Shown: positions 1 through 12,183 of the stretch, piece after piece
Layout: the number at the start of each line of letters is the position of its first letter
How positions within the stretch are numbered: position 1 is the stretch's first letter
Assembly: GCA_007922195.1 (NCBI GenBank)
Contig: ML682005.1
Location: 30,056,812 to 30,120,811, forward strand
DNA: 64,000 bases
Reading direction: 5' to 3'
Origin: Podocnemis expansa
Lineage: Eukaryota > Chordata > Testudines > Podocnemididae
Notes under the pieces: generated by a model
What the model saw: only the letters and a program-made list of their open reading frames with translations
Databases searched by the model: none
Told to the model about the DNA's origin: nothing
Position numbers and translations under genes: made by a program

Positions 1-3000
1 ATATCTGCCTACCTTGAAAGATGACTTCATAAGATCAGCTATTCAGTTTATACAATTTTAAGGCATCTTGTTTTTTTCATCTTTCTTAATCCCAAAAAGA
101 TGGAATTTTAGTTTTATTTGTTTCTGTAACTCTTATTTTATGGTTTAAAATTTTCCAGGGAAACGAAAAGTAATCTCCCAAGAGATTTATATAGTATTCT
201 ATTTGCTTTTACCCAGATGATTTTAAAATGAACTTTCACTAATGCCCCAAAGTGAACTTTTATATTGCAGATACCTGACTTCTTTTTAATGAACAGCTAT
301 TAGACTGCCTAATGGATTTTGCTATAAATTAATTTTTAAATTAACCCAACTTTTAGGGGATAGTTTGAAAACGTAAGACAAAGGAATATTAGAAGGTATA
401 TTATATAAATATCCTTTATGCTAGCTAAAAGAAAAAAATGAATGATTGCTAGTTTCAACAAGAGATCGGTAATAGAATATATAGTCACTAAACTGCAGGA
501 GTACAAACCTGAAGAGGACTCCATACATGTAAATTCTTGCACCCAAAGAGCCCCACTGATGTCAGCGAGGATCCACCAATGTGGAACAACTTAAATATCA
601 ATTCAAATCTAGCCTGTATCAATCTAGCAGTTAAAAAATCATTGCCATTCAAGTCACTCTTCACTTTTGTGGTGCTCTTAGGCCAGTTCCTAGCAAACAG
701 CTATCTATAACCTCAAAAGCCACCATGAAACATGAAATTGGTACCCTTGGTAGCATCCTCAGCAGAGGAAGAGTGACTCAATGGACCATGGAGACTGAAT
801 GACCTTTGCCATTTATGGTGATAACGACCAGTGAGGTTTGGGGTACTTCTGCAGAATGTGAGAAGAACTTTCTATCTGCTATCCACATTGTGTCTGGCTA
901 TAAAAAAAGATAGATACAGTATTTAAGTGGTCTATCTGGCACCTTCTGCATACACTTAATTTATGTTTTACTTACTAGCCAGTAGATGTTACAAAATACC
1001 TTGCCTGGAAATGAAGTACTAGAGGTGACTTGACACCATGATAAGATATGTATAGGTTCTCAATAATACACACAACTGTCTGAGAGTCCCTGCCTCATTG
1101 CTATGCTAATCCAGAAAAATTACAGTTTAGTTAATTAGCCTTATCTTACACTGAGCGGGCAGACTCTAGCATCAATATAAATTGACTAGTGGAACTCTCT
1201 GTAGGTACAAGGATCTGCCCAAGACAGAAATCTGCATCAGTCACCCTCTGAAGAAGCAAAGAAATTGCATCAATTGAGGCAAATCAGCTTCTAAATTGAT
1301 TTTGTTAAATTGATGCAATCCCTTGTGTGGACACTCCTAAGAGAGCATAAACACGGCCAATATAGATATAGCCTTCTTCAGTTTGATTTAGAATTCAATT
1401 GGCACAATTTCTTCATTTATAGCAGGCCTTAAAGCCTGCACGTCTCTCTCTCTCTCTGGGTTTTTTTTTTGTTTTTGTTTTTAAAGTAAGTGAAATTTCA
1501 CCCTGGTGAACCAGTGGCCTTTTAAGGGATAAGGACTACACTATCTGTTAAAAAACACAATGCTTCTGGTAATGGTTGTGTTATGTCTGGGACTAAGCAG
1601 CTGCAATAATGGACAGAAGTTTTTAGCAGACTCAGAAGAACAGACCTCATTGCTGGATCCATATTATACAGGATACTCTTTTGAAAAAATATATCAAAAT
1701 ATAAATGAAGAAGGATAGCAACAAAGTCTGGTTATACTCTAGAAAATTAGTATAAAAAAGAAATTAGGAGCTTCCACATTTTTTGCCCATCAATGATTAC
1801 CAGATTAAATATACTCAGTTTACAAAGCAAAAAGTCAAAGGAACTAAAGGCAATTGTAGCTTCAAGATCAATTTTGATTTGCAATTCAGCCTGAGTTCTT
1901 CCCTTCCTATGACTCATCATTAGCAATAAAGGTTCTATGGCCCTAATTGCATCTTCAATTTCACCTGTGTGATCTCATGGTTTTGAGCATGGTTTTACTG
2001 GTGTAAACAAATGGTTATGTTTAGCAGAGAACTTGAAATCATTGGGGGGGCTGAAGGAACATCTTTGGCTCTAGGATTTCCTACCATCATCTATCCTGAG
2101 TCTTGGCAACCTTTATGATCTATGAAAGAGTGGAACCTCCTCAGTACGGTTAAAGTGGAAGTACAAGTTGTTGTCTACACCAAGTCTTGCCCATTCAGCG
2201 TAAGAATGAGTATATTTTCCTCAGTAATGTAGCAAATCCTTTCTGCTTCTGCAATTAATAATGAGCCCTCAGGATAAACTAAACACTTAAATGTAAAAAA
2301 TTATAATACATCTCAGCAATGAAAGGATATAGGTTTCTTTAAAAAAGGGGTTTTCAAATTATCATATGGCAGCCATTAGAGTGAGATAACAAAACTAATA
2401 TATTATTCCAAGAGAATAGAACACATGTACAATCAAACAAAAACTGGTCTTCTTCAACCATGACTAATCTGTAGCAACAGAGGTTACAGGAAGCAACTCA
2501 AGTCACCAACAGAAGCAAGAAAGTCTTGAGTCATCTGTGGCAGCAACAATAGCAGAACCAGGAAATCACAAAATGGGGGTGGGATGGGTGGAGAGAGAGG
2601 ACGCAAAAAAAAACCACCAACACATATTAAAATCCCATTTTCCTAGAGCCAGTGTCACCCAAGACCCTTGTTTCACAATTCACCCAGCCTGGGAGGCTGC
2701 CCTACAATAAAGATTTTCTCCTTGACTCTATGAACCATGGAATCTCATTCCTATTCAGTTTAGCACCTGTGCTTGCTATAGCTCATCTGCCCTGGAGTGA
2801 GGCTTCCATATTCCTCCCTCTGCTCCTCAGATGGGAAACACAAGGTGTTCTACAGTTGAATTCCATCGGTCTGCAAAGCTCCTTGCCTATTTATGAATTA
2901 TTGATTATATTGAAGCAAATTTGCTGTCAGCAAACTTTTTTTTTAAATATTAGCTTTCAATATGTTTGCCTGGATGGTTGTGTGTTTTAGGAAGAGAAGC

Positions 3001-3213
3001 CCCTAGAGCTGACCCATACATGAAGGAAGGGCTTTCATATTGCCAATCAAATGGCATAAACTCACATTACTGTAGCCATCCTTGAATTCCCTCCCTCTAG
3101 TATCATCTTCCTCTTCCTTCCCCTTTTAAAAGGAAACTGTCTATATATGAATTTGTATGCACAAACCTCCAGTTATGCCCATAAACAGATGTCTGTACAT
3201 TTCATGTCCACCT
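1..3213. other. Unassigned AT-rich DNA, no gene seen
   Basis: No coding region, RNA gene or clear transposon end was recognised. Frames are short and lack coding-like composition. The only simple structure is a short CT run near 1443-1457 followed by a T-rich stretch. The 112-codon frame at 2652-2990 resembles no family I know and has no supporting context. Confidence 0.6.
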
Positions 3214-3444
3214 AAGGAATCCTGTGGCACTTAGACTAACCAGTTTATTTATTGCATGAACTTTCATGGGAGAAAATCCCACTTCACTAGCCACTTTGAA
3301 GATGGGGGAACTTACAAAATGGGGAGAAATAAACGCAAAGAAGTGTAAGTCACAGGATCAAGTCACACTATAACATCATATTAAAGCAGGTGTTAAGATT
3401 CAAACACTGGGGAACACCACATAGAGGAAGAAGAAGAGGTCAAA

Positions 3445-3867
3445 TTACCTGTTGTAAAAATACAGAAAAAAAAATACAAAGTCCCTATTAAGCCCTGAAG
3501 CAATACAGTCAAATCTGACAAATTCAAGCACTGAAGCTTCTCTTTGAAGCCCTGATCTGGTATTTATCCAGCTGAACACTGCAATTAGTAAATTGTCAAT
3601 GGAATGATCAGGAAGATTAAAATGCTCACCCACTGGTTTTAGGATGTTGTGATTTCTGATGTCAGATTTGTGCCCATTTATTCTACTGCGCAGAGCCTGT
3701 CCTGTTTGTCCAATATATAATGCAGAGGTGCATTTCTGGCACAAAATGGCATAAATCACATTGGTAAATGAGCAGGTGAATGAGCCTTTGATGGAGTAGC
3801 TGGTTTTACTAGGTCCTGTAATAGTGCCTTTTGTGCAGATATGTAAGATCCTCCATCTACAAAGCAT
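3445..3867 (-). pseudogene. GIY-YIG endonuclease domain of a Penelope-like element (partial)
   Basis: The 140-codon frame carries the C-terminal nuclease domain of PLEs, which nicks target DNA for insertion. Visible features: a conserved CxxC pair in the YAILCQKC stretch, the LYIGQTG core (the YIG half of GIY-YIG), the arginine in LRSRINGHKSD, the EHFNLPDHS block and a final QREASVLEF...GLNRD segment. These match the expected order in the family. The first residues (about positions 1-8) fall in the plus-strand tail beyond the junction near 3846-3850 and are not part of the original protein. No stop interrupts the domain, but the reverse transcriptase that should precede it is absent, so it is very unlikely to be functional. 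It is a fossil fragment rather than a host gene. Confidence 0.8.
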
Positions 3868-3991
3868 ATAAACAAGTGAGATTTTCTCTCACAAAAGCTC
3901 ATCCAATAAATAAAATTTGTTAGGTTTTTAAGTGCCACATGACTCCTTGTTTGTTTTAGTGAAGTAAACTAACACAGCCACCCCTTTGGAA
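3850..3991 (+). repeat. PLE 3' tail, plus orientation
   Basis: Carries the 'gagattttctctcacaaaag' region, 'aataaaatttgttagg', 'aagtgccacatgactccttg' and the terminal 'aacacagccacccctttgg'. It is the inverted partner of the tail at 3214-3310. The sequence recurs at about 14386, 26181, 30691, 35400 and, reversed, 48338. Confidence 0.8.
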
Positions 3992-6319
3992 TATGAAATT
4001 TAGAGATATACCTATGCAAAACATTTGAAAATAACTGATAAATTTGCCCCAAAGCATAAAACCAATGGATGCTTTGATAATTTTATGTTGAAAGATCATA
4101 AAGCAGTGAAAGGGTAAACTCAAAAGCAATGGGCATTGGGTTTCTTCCCTCAGAATCTGTGTGTCATCTTGAAGGACACTTGTTCTTTTCCTGTTGCATT
4201 ATTGATTGCTTATACACATAGAAATCCCTATACAAAGCACCTATTCTACATTACTCCACACTTCAATAGTCCCCTCCTTTCAGTTAATTCCTTTCCACCT
4301 TGTTTTAAAGTGTGTTGAATAATAATAAAAATTGCATGTAAAATTTTCTGACAGTCAAACTTGCTCATAAACTGACTTTAAGAAGCTAATTACATTCTTA
4401 CTCTTACATTCCCTTTCCTTCCCTTCAGAACAAAGCATCCCAGCTATTCTATACAATGGTGTTCACCATGGAACTAGTTAACTGTAACTGACTATTTTCA
4501 AGTTCTCTTGAATACAAATGCACAGCATGTGGGACAATGCCTTTAATGAGGCAGAAGCTAACCAGAAAGTGGACTTTCTTGAACTGTAGGTACTATCTCA
4601 AATTCAGGAGCCAGCTTTTATCATTGGCATACATCAGAAAGAACTTGTTAAAGTGAGTCCATAGCTAAGTCTGATGGACTTACTATTGCCTAAATGGCAA
4701 AGGATTATTTGGCTTTGGTTCCAACATATTACTGGCAGATTTCTAACTAAACAAAGAAATAACCCCTTCTACCTGGCCTTGAGTCCTTGTTTACATTCCC
4801 AGAAGACTTGTTTCATTCCTCCAATGGCATTTAAAATGAAGAATGCCTTTTCCACTGGCTACTCTGCCAGGCATGAAAAAACCAAGGTGCCTTCTGAATA
4901 CATGCAAAGATAGTAACAATAGCAGTTGCCATGGAAGCAGAACATGATGCTTAAGAATGCACAAAGAAGAATGAAAAGAGATAACAAAACCAGCAGAGAT
5001 TTCTTTAAGAGCATACTGGTGATAAGCGTAATTTTAGCTCTCCTTAAATATATATTGTGGTAAATCAAATTTACCACAGCTGAGGATACAAAAGTTCACA
5101 TTTAACTGAACTCAGTTTATTTACTTCTGTGAAAACTTATGGTCACCAAAAGGCTCATTAACATCGATTTTCATAGCTCCCACTTGGAATTAATACATGT
5201 CCTTGATACATGAATGTACCCAGGCTTGATATAAATGGCTATCTGGAATGATTCCACGTACATTCGGCAGATGCATATTATCTTTTGTTGCAAGTCAGAC
5301 AAAAGATCTCACCATCTGAAATAACTGCACCAACAAAATGATTAAAAAATAATGCAGATACACATTAATGCCGCAGAAGGACTGCTGATTTTTTCTTTTT
5401 TAAACTCTAAGGTGAAAAAGGCCATCCAGACCCTAAAGGACCAGTCAGCCCCTGAAAGATCTGACAAAATAGTTTCATCAACTGAACATAAAAAAGGTCT
5501 GTGACTAGTTATCTTGCTTACCAAAACAGCACACTACATTCATATATATCTGTCTAATGTAGTGGATGTGCATGGGATTATTTCGACTAAGTAGTTTAAA
5601 AACAATAAATGTGCCTTTTCCGGACAATGTTTTCCCTTTATGTTTGTGTCTGGATTTGCTGAGTGGGGGAGGGGAGACGGAAAGCCCTCACAAAGAGGAC
5701 AGTTTTATGGTCAATCAATTGGCTATTTGTTGAACACAACCTGTTGATCTTTAGCAACCTTTTCTTACATGAAAGAATCGGTTTAAGCCAGCACATTTTG
5801 AAGACTACAAGAATGCTGCATTCACTTATTCAAAATTAATCAGCTGTAGTAGCTTGACTACACAGTAAGGTGACCTTGTAACATATTTCTATTTCCATAC
5901 TCCCACAGTGCTTTCTCCAGTCTAATTAATCTCTCCAGCAATTACATCACCCTTTAGGTTTGCTACTCTTACACAATGCACCTGGTCTCTCCTCAGATCT
6001 CCCACATTTTCACACTGAAACCCATTATCTTGGTTAATTTTTCATTTAAAGCTGTTACATATTTTATTCTGGACTTTAAAAACTCAATTTAAAACCATTT
6101 TGCATTTATCTTCACTCACTTTATACACAAAAGTCTTCTCCCCACCCCTAGTCATATACTGAGAGTAAATTAAGGCGAATCAGATGAAAAAAAAAAAGTT
6201 TCAACACAGAATTATGCCAATATATTGCTCTATGTCACTACAAAACATGCACAATTTGAAGCCTAGCCTAATGTATCCAAGTTTGGAAGTTTGATGGTTG
6301 TCTTTAAAGACTCTCATAT
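3992..6319. other. Unassigned DNA, no gene seen
   Basis: No recognisable gene or transposon boundary. Frames of 60-79 codons are scattered on both strands without family resemblance. May be unique host DNA or repeats too decayed to see by eye. Confidence 0.5.
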
Positions 6320-6740
6320 CCCCCACTTGAGTTGTTACTTTGTAACCCTTTGTTTCTAACATTCATTGCTCACTATCTCCTGAATCTCTAATCTTTTATA
6401 ATAAACTTATTGTTTTCACCAGAAATAAATCTCAGTGATGCAGTGTTAAACCAAGTGTTTGGTCCCGAGCTGAATCTGAGAAGCTGGAATATATACTGTT
6501 CCTTTGGGAATAGCAGGCTTGGGATTTCTGTGAGTGTTCAGTGGATTTGGGGTTGAGACAGTACAAGGTTCAAGGGCTGATGTTTGCTATTCACTAGTCT
6601 TCAGTTAGGGAGCAAGGCCTGCAGAGGCCTGGAGGATGGCACTTGTGCAGTCTGAGGCTGCTGGTTTCAAGGTGCTGAATCACAGCAAACTCAGATAAGA
6701 TATCCCCAGGGGGTGATATGATAGCTCACAACTATGGGTA
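6320..6740 (+). mobile_element. Possible LTR remnant
   Basis: The stretch 'ctaatcttttataataaact' followed by 'aaataaatctcagtg' resembles the polyadenylation-signal and R/U5 part of LTRs common in turtle genomes, with a GC-richer block after it. No TG/CA boundaries or target duplication could be placed, so extent and strand are tentative. Confidence 0.3.
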
Positions 6741-7660
6741 CCTCTGGTAAGAATCCACTTTTCATAAGAATCCTTCTTCATAAGAATGCACTTCTGGATG
6801 TAAATTAAATATATTATTATTATTCCTTCTCTTTTTACCAGTTCTATTAATTGAAGTTTTAAGAGCTTATGTTATATTTTATATAGGTAACATAGCAATA
6901 AAGGTAAAAGTTCCTGAAATTTGCTAATTTTAACAAAGATAAATATGTCACTATAGATTGGAGGTATTCCTTCTGCTTCTTCACACTTAATATAAGGAGT
7001 ATCTTGAATAAGCCACAGTTGTGAAGTTATCTAATGGCAGATATTTATGATCAAAATGTTTTGGATATACCTTTATTCCACCTCATGCATATAAATTTTG
7101 GTAATTCAGAGACATAGCCAGATATTCCCAAAGGGAGAACGTCTATTAATAAAAGTTGTAAATGTCTTGAGGAAGACAGACACAAAGAACTGATAGAAAG
7201 ATGGCCCAAGTATCATATCAACTATTTATTTGAACATTCCTGTTCAACATCTGTTTATGATCACCAAGGATCAAATGATATAGCCATGCGAGAAAACACA
7301 TGTCATGACATTATCGGATAGTCTAAGTTTGTGATCTGATTTTACTGCCACCTATACTAGATTTTTTACCAGTTAGCTCCATTGAGTTCAGTGGCATCAT
7401 TCCCTGTTCTATACTGATCTATGAGTGTCTGTTTATGTAAATACTGCAAGTTCATGAGGGTCACCAATGTGGGAAAGTTCAAAAATCTCAAATAAATTGA
7501 AAGAAATATACTCTCATTCTATTATGTATTGGTATATGTATATGCTTTTCTTTTTAAAGCATTTCATTTTTATTCTATTGACAAATAGTCTCTTTAAAAA
7601 AAAAAAAAGTAAGTAGTTTTGGAGTATAATTTCACTGAAAGTCAATGGGACTTAGGAGAC
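6741..7660. other. Unassigned AT-rich DNA
   Basis: Contains a short direct repeat of 'cataagaatcc' near 6765-6790 and a short A-run near 7597. Nothing else recognised. Confidence 0.5.
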
Positions 7661-7663
7661 TAA

Positions 7664-7947
7664 GCCCTAGTCTATACGTGGGGCTGTTTCGGTGGCAATC
7701 GACTGCTGTTTATGCAAGGAACGTAAAATTCCTTGCGTAAATGGTGGCAACTTTCTAAGCCACCGTTACACATTAGGGGAAAGCGGATTGCAAATCACTT
7801 GTGCTCAGCTTTCTCCTACACCCCGACCTCCAGGACTTCTGGGGTTAGCTTCTGCCAGTGGAGCAGCAAGTTCATACTAGTTGTGATCTGCTTCCAGAAG
7901 GGTGAACTGACGGCAATGAATTTGCCACCTTCAGTTCAGACCTACCC
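7664..7947. mobile_element. PIF/Harbinger-like nonautonomous element
   Basis: The left end 'GCCCTAGTCTATAC' follows TAA (7661-7663). The right end, read in reverse, is 'GGGTAGGTCTGAACT', a variant of the same terminal motif, and is followed by TTA. The three-base TWA duplication is the Harbinger rule, though here the two copies differ in one base. A 12-bp hairpin (7710-7721 with 7729-7740, 11 of 12 paired) lies inside. No transposase frame. Confidence 0.45.
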
Positions 7948-7950
7948 TTA

Positions 7951-9032
7951 CTGCCTTAATCCTTTTTTAAAAATCAGGCTTTAGATATTAAGTCACTTAA
8001 ACATCTTCAAAAATTTCACCCCAAGTTTTTTCTTTAATAAACATTAATTTCTAAAACTGGGGGGGGTCATTTTGTTACTGGTTGGCCCACAGAATAGATA
8101 TTCTTTCAGCAGGAGTTATAAATGAGACTTGTCCATGACCCTGTATCAAGATTCTTTAAATAATGACAAAGGGCAAAATCTATTGCCAAGATTCTCTCCA
8201 GCTGTCTTATATGATGAGATGACATTTTCAAGGAAGTAGTATCTTACTGATCCTGGCAGCAGTTCGGGTGCCATCAGTGATGACTCTGTATGGATGGGGA
8301 TGGGGCATTTAAGACCTCCACATTGATGGCAGCATGGTACAATACAAGGGTGCATTAGTCCTAGAATTAATTATCTATCTATTGATTATACTATGGAAAC
8401 CATTCTCTTCCAGCTATACTACTTCAAAACAGGACAGGTAAACATTTTGATGAATCTTCAGGGTTGCATGGTAGACATCTTAAGAAACAGAATTTAAAAG
8501 GACATTCACTTGATTAGGCAGTCATTGCCAGAGGATAAGTTAGTATGGTTAGAAATTGTCACAGGAAACTGTAGACACAGGCCATGTTGACAAGACTAAG
8601 AAGAAAGTGAACAGGGAAGACACCAGGATATTCTTGGAAGCCGGGGTTCAATAATACAGCATTAGAACAATTATTAGAATCATCCTGAAATGTTTGCAAG
8701 ATGATGGCCTGGACATCTCTGAGGGAGGTGCTGAAACATGCCTACAGAATATAAGACGACGACTGGGTAGGGGTTTTGATACCAGGCATCATGGTTTGGC
8801 AAGGGGTGGAGGGAAGAAAGAGTACCAAGCTAATCTATAGAACACCCTGTGACCGGTTTCCAGTGCAGTTCCTATATATAAAAAGATGTGAGATTTTGCA
8901 GATGGCCCTTGGACTCATGGACAGAATGAAAACTTGTGGTCTTCATAGTCCATGATCAGACCTCATGGCCATTGTGGGCTGAGGTCTCCACCCTCCTGCA
9001 TCCTCTGTCCACCTCAAGGTAGGGAAAGTATA
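7951..9032. other. Unassigned DNA, no gene seen
   Basis: A G7 run at about 8061 and ordinary AT-rich sequence; no gene or transposon recognised. Confidence 0.5.
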
Positions 9033-9433
9033 ATAGTAGCTCAGAATTACAAACATTTCACAAGTTCCAAAAACCTTGGAAATGGGGGCTGTTTGTAACT
9101 GAACAAAACATTATGGTTGTTCTTCCAACACTTGCAAGTGAACATTGACTTAAAGTTTCTTTGAACCTCATTATATAGAAGAAAAATGCTGCTTTTAGCC
9201 ATCTTAATTTAAATGAAACATGCACAGAAACAAGTCACCTACTTTGTCATTTTTGAAAACATTTTTTTAAAGTAGTTTACATTTAACACAGTACTGCACA
9301 GCCTTCACTCTTGCGTGTGCATGCATGTGCATGGACATGCTGCTATCTGATTGCATACTTTTAGTTCAAAATGAGGTGTGAGACTGACTGGTTAGTTTGT
9401 AACTCTGGGGTTGTGTCTCAGGTTCTATTGCAG
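9033..9433. mobile_element. Tc1/mariner-pogo-like MITE (copy 1)
   Basis: The left end contains 'tagctcagaattacaaac' and the right end 'tttgtaactctgggg' then 'ctcaggttctattgcag', giving degraded inverted ends of the type CTCAGAGTTACGAAC. TA dinucleotides flank both proposed ends (9031-9032 and 9434-9435). The interior 'aatgctgcttttagcca ... aatttaaatgaaac' recurs at 35935-36316. Class assignment (pogo/Tigger type) comes from general knowledge of the family. Confidence 0.55.
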
Positions 9434-9501
9434 TAGGCCTAAAAGCACGCTGAATTCTGTTGGTAATCTGAGGAAATCCCTCTCTGAGTTACAGGTTATA
9501 T

Positions 9502-9693
9502 TAGGGGTCTCAAACTCAAATCACCAGGAGGGCTGAATGGGGACTAGTACCTTTAACCAGAGAGCCACACTACTAAAACCTTTGCATACAATGATATTGC
9601 AAATAAATATCGATAACAACAGTGTCATTACAGGCCACAGGAAATAGCTTTAGGGGCCACATGTGGCCCATGGCTACATGTTTGAGACCATTG
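9502..9693. mobile_element. hAT MITE with perfect 8-bp target duplication
   Basis: Ends are 'TAGGGGTCTCAAAC' and 'GTTTGAGACCATTG', inverted to each other. Both sides carry ggttatat (9494-9501 and 9694-9701), the 8-bp duplication expected for hAT elements. At 192 bp it has no transposase. A partial relative is at 31980-32073. Confidence 0.85.
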
Positions 9694-9701
9694 GGTTATA
9701 T

Positions 9702-10664
9702 GGTAGGAGCCCTGTAACCCCTGCATTGGAACCAGTTAAATGGCTGGTATAAGAGGGTATGGATGATGGGCAGATAGAACTCCTCCCCTATGTTAAACAA
9801 TAAGAATTGTGGTCTGCCACTTAATATCCTTATAATAAGGGGACTAGGGGTTGGGGAGGATAGATAAAACTTTACTACATTTGAATTAGGAAGATAGGAT
9901 GTAATTTGCTTACAGTGAATCAAGTAAGTGACCCAACAAGAACAAAATTATCAAGACTAAGAGCTTTTTATGGAAATAATTGCAAGGATGTGCTTAATTT
10001 TAAGATTATCTGGACACAGTTCCCCACTGGGAATGTATCCATGTCAAATTCCCTCTTTAAAAAAAAAAAATCATACTGTAGATATAACCATCACCTCCTT
10101 TGTGTAGAAGTGATACAATCATAGGCTCAATATGATTAATTTTGTAATTATTGTTTATGCCATGTGGAATCACTGTTGTGTTAAACTCAATGCTAACTTA
10201 ATAGAGGAAACACAGAAACCATTTAACTGTATCTCATAGTGCTTGATATTCTTAGCATATTTGTGTGACAGATTTGCATAATGACTCTTAAAGAAACACA
10301 CCCTTTCCCTTTTCTAATTGAATCTGGTAAATTTATTGGCAAAATCTCCCTAGCTTTGTTTTTGGACTTTAGTATGCAAAATATGCTGATTAATAAACAA
10401 TTTTAAAGCCTCAAGAATGTGTGTGCGCAAATGTCCTTACATAATAGATAGATAGGTATAGATATTTTGGGGGTTCATTCTCAGGTGCGTGTACAGAGTA
10501 AAGGAATGCAAATCTTTTTAAAAATAAAAAGAGCTAAGCACCTAATTAGCCATGCACACAACTGAAAATTATACCATACACTTTTTGTTTAATTAAAAGG
10601 GAGACTTTAATATAGTAATGACATTTTTCATCCAAGTCTCACTGAAGTACTTTCCTTAAATCTG
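9702..10664. other. Unassigned AT-rich DNA
   Basis: No gene or transposon seen. Short 'gatagatag' and A-run simple sequence only. Confidence 0.5.
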
Positions 10665-10667
10665 TAA

Positions 10668-11229
10668 GGGTATGTCTACACTTAGAGCAGAATTTGAATT
10701 GATTGTCATCAATTCGAATTCTATTAAGTGCATGGACATGCTGGCTTTCATCAATTCGAAGTGAGGCACTCAGCTGGGCGCTCTCCCAGGGGGCAGCCAG
10801 CCTGGCAGAAGCTACCCACGGGATGTCTTCCCCATGGGTGGCTCACTGGGGAGAAGTCTGCCTTCCCCCCTTGTAGGGGAAACTTCCCCTGCCAAGCTCT
10901 GGCACTCTGAGCCTGGCATGGGGTAAAGCACTGCTGCTGGAGCTGGGCAGGGGATGCTTTTCCCTATGCCTGGCTCAGAGTGCCAGAGTCTGGCAAGGGA
11001 TTGGCTGTGGCAGTGGCCGTTTTGCATGGCTATCTTGCCACACCAAACATGGTGGCCCCCTCCAATTCAAATTGGCAAGTTCAGCCCCTCGTGCCAGTTC
11101 GAATTTGAGTTTGTTGTGTGGCCATGTTAATTCAAATTCACTCAATTTGAAATTAATAATAATTATTAATTCAAACTGACCAATTTGAATTCAGGAATTC
11201 AAATGGACAGGCCAAGCATAGACATAGCC
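10668..11229. mobile_element. PIF/Harbinger nonautonomous element with TAA duplication
   Basis: Starts GGGTATGTCTACACT and ends in the inverted AGCATAGACATAGCC, flanked on both sides by TAA (10665-10667 and 11230-11232). The subterminal arms are AT-rich with repeated 'caattcgaatt' and 'aattcaaat' motifs, and the middle (about 10760-11060) is GC-rich. The frames inside the GC-rich centre are not transposase. A truncated relative begins at 58076. Confidence 0.8.
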
Positions 11230-11232
11230 TAA

Positions 11233-11880
11233 GAGATTTGCTTTCTATCCATTCTTCAAGATTAAATTTTAGAAATTTCTGTTCTAGACTTCTTAAGGCC
11301 CTGAAGGAGCAAGACATGTATTCACATGTTTAACTTTAAGTTTGTATTTATATTCTATTGAGCCCTTTGCTGAACAGGGAAGTGTTGAAGCATGCATTGA
11401 AAAGCTTTTCTGAATAAGGGCCCCTACAGTTGCACAACTGTGTTATTCCATGAGACATTTTTTTCCAACACTTCAGTTTCTTTGACAGGTGACCTCAAGA
11501 GTTATGGTCAATTGTGAGAACCCAAAGATGGTATTTTATTTTCAGTTCACATATTTGCATGGTGCATGAAACCTCACCAGCTGTCTTTTAAATGTAGGTG
11601 ATTTTCTCCATCAGCATCTAGGTGGACCTCAGTAGAATACACCTGATTGTGAAAATGATTTTCTTGGAAAATAAAAGGGAAAATATTCTGGAAAAAAAGT
11701 TACATCTGTCTCCCCCGGAAATTTTGATTTTTGGCAAAAAATTCTGAGAAGTCACAGAGGAAAGGAAAGGAAATCATGGGACCATAGTGAAAGGAGGTGG
11801 CAGTAAGGGAAATCCTGGAAAATATGTTTTTCCTCTCTTTCTTTTTAAAAGGGAAAAAAAAAGGCAAAGTTAGGCATTAA
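11233..11880. other. Unassigned AT-rich DNA
   Basis: No gene or transposon recognised; A-rich stretch at about 11846-11862. Confidence 0.5.
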
Positions 11881-12183
11881 TTAATTAGGTTCATGTGCCT
11901 CCATGTCAATCTCCTCATACAGACAGCCAGACTGAGAACCTTCTGTGTCAATTTTGCTGTAACAATCCACTAATTTAATACATACAGTAATTCCATTATT
12001 CCTTACACTGGCAATTGTCTCACTTGTGTCAGTGTGCATTGCTCCTTCTGGCCCTACATAGAAGAAAATGTTTGTAGGCCACATTATGACCTGGCTCCTT
12101 AATTCTTCTGCAGCCAAATGGTTTCGTATCTCATGAGGAGTCATTGGTGATTCCAGTCTGAGTTTCCAGTTCTCCGTCTCCAT
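11881..12183 (-). pseudogene. Unidentified 100-codon frame, possible coding relic
   Basis: I do not recognise this protein. Its composition is more protein-like than other frames here: it is rich in charged residues, has no low-complexity run, and includes PHEIRNHLAAEELRSQV, then a hydrophobic IFFYVGPEGA stretch and an acidic C-terminal end (EEIDMEAHEPN). Upstream on the same strand (about 12184-12290) another frame reads coding-like sequence (LLAPEAHICIHPDLQIATVQ) before running through 12183 in a shifted frame. That would fit a frameshifted processed pseudogene or a lost exon. No splice pattern, poly(A) tail or flanking duplication was identified. It could also be chance. Confidence 0.25.

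Larger units (their letters stand above)
3214..3991 (-). mobile_element. Penelope-like element (PLE), truncated, flanked by inverted copies of its 3' tail
   Basis: The body lies on the minus strand. Its 3' tail is at 3214-3310 (reverse complement of the element's 'aagtgggattttctcccatgaaag' type motif region and of the 'ggttagtctaagtgccacagga' region), and its GIY-YIG endonuclease reads leftward from about 3846. From about 3850 to 3991 the same tail appears again on the plus strand, ending in 'cacagccacccctttgg'. The copy is therefore bounded by tail sequence in opposite orientation at both sides. PLEs are known to insert with terminal repeats in direct or inverted order, so this fits family behaviour. 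The reverse transcriptase is missing. No target-site duplication was found. Confidence 0.8.

Noticed and set aside
2652..2990. 112-codon plus-strand frame
   Set aside because: No domain, repeat or coding-like pattern; surrounded by ordinary AT-rich DNA. Probably chance.
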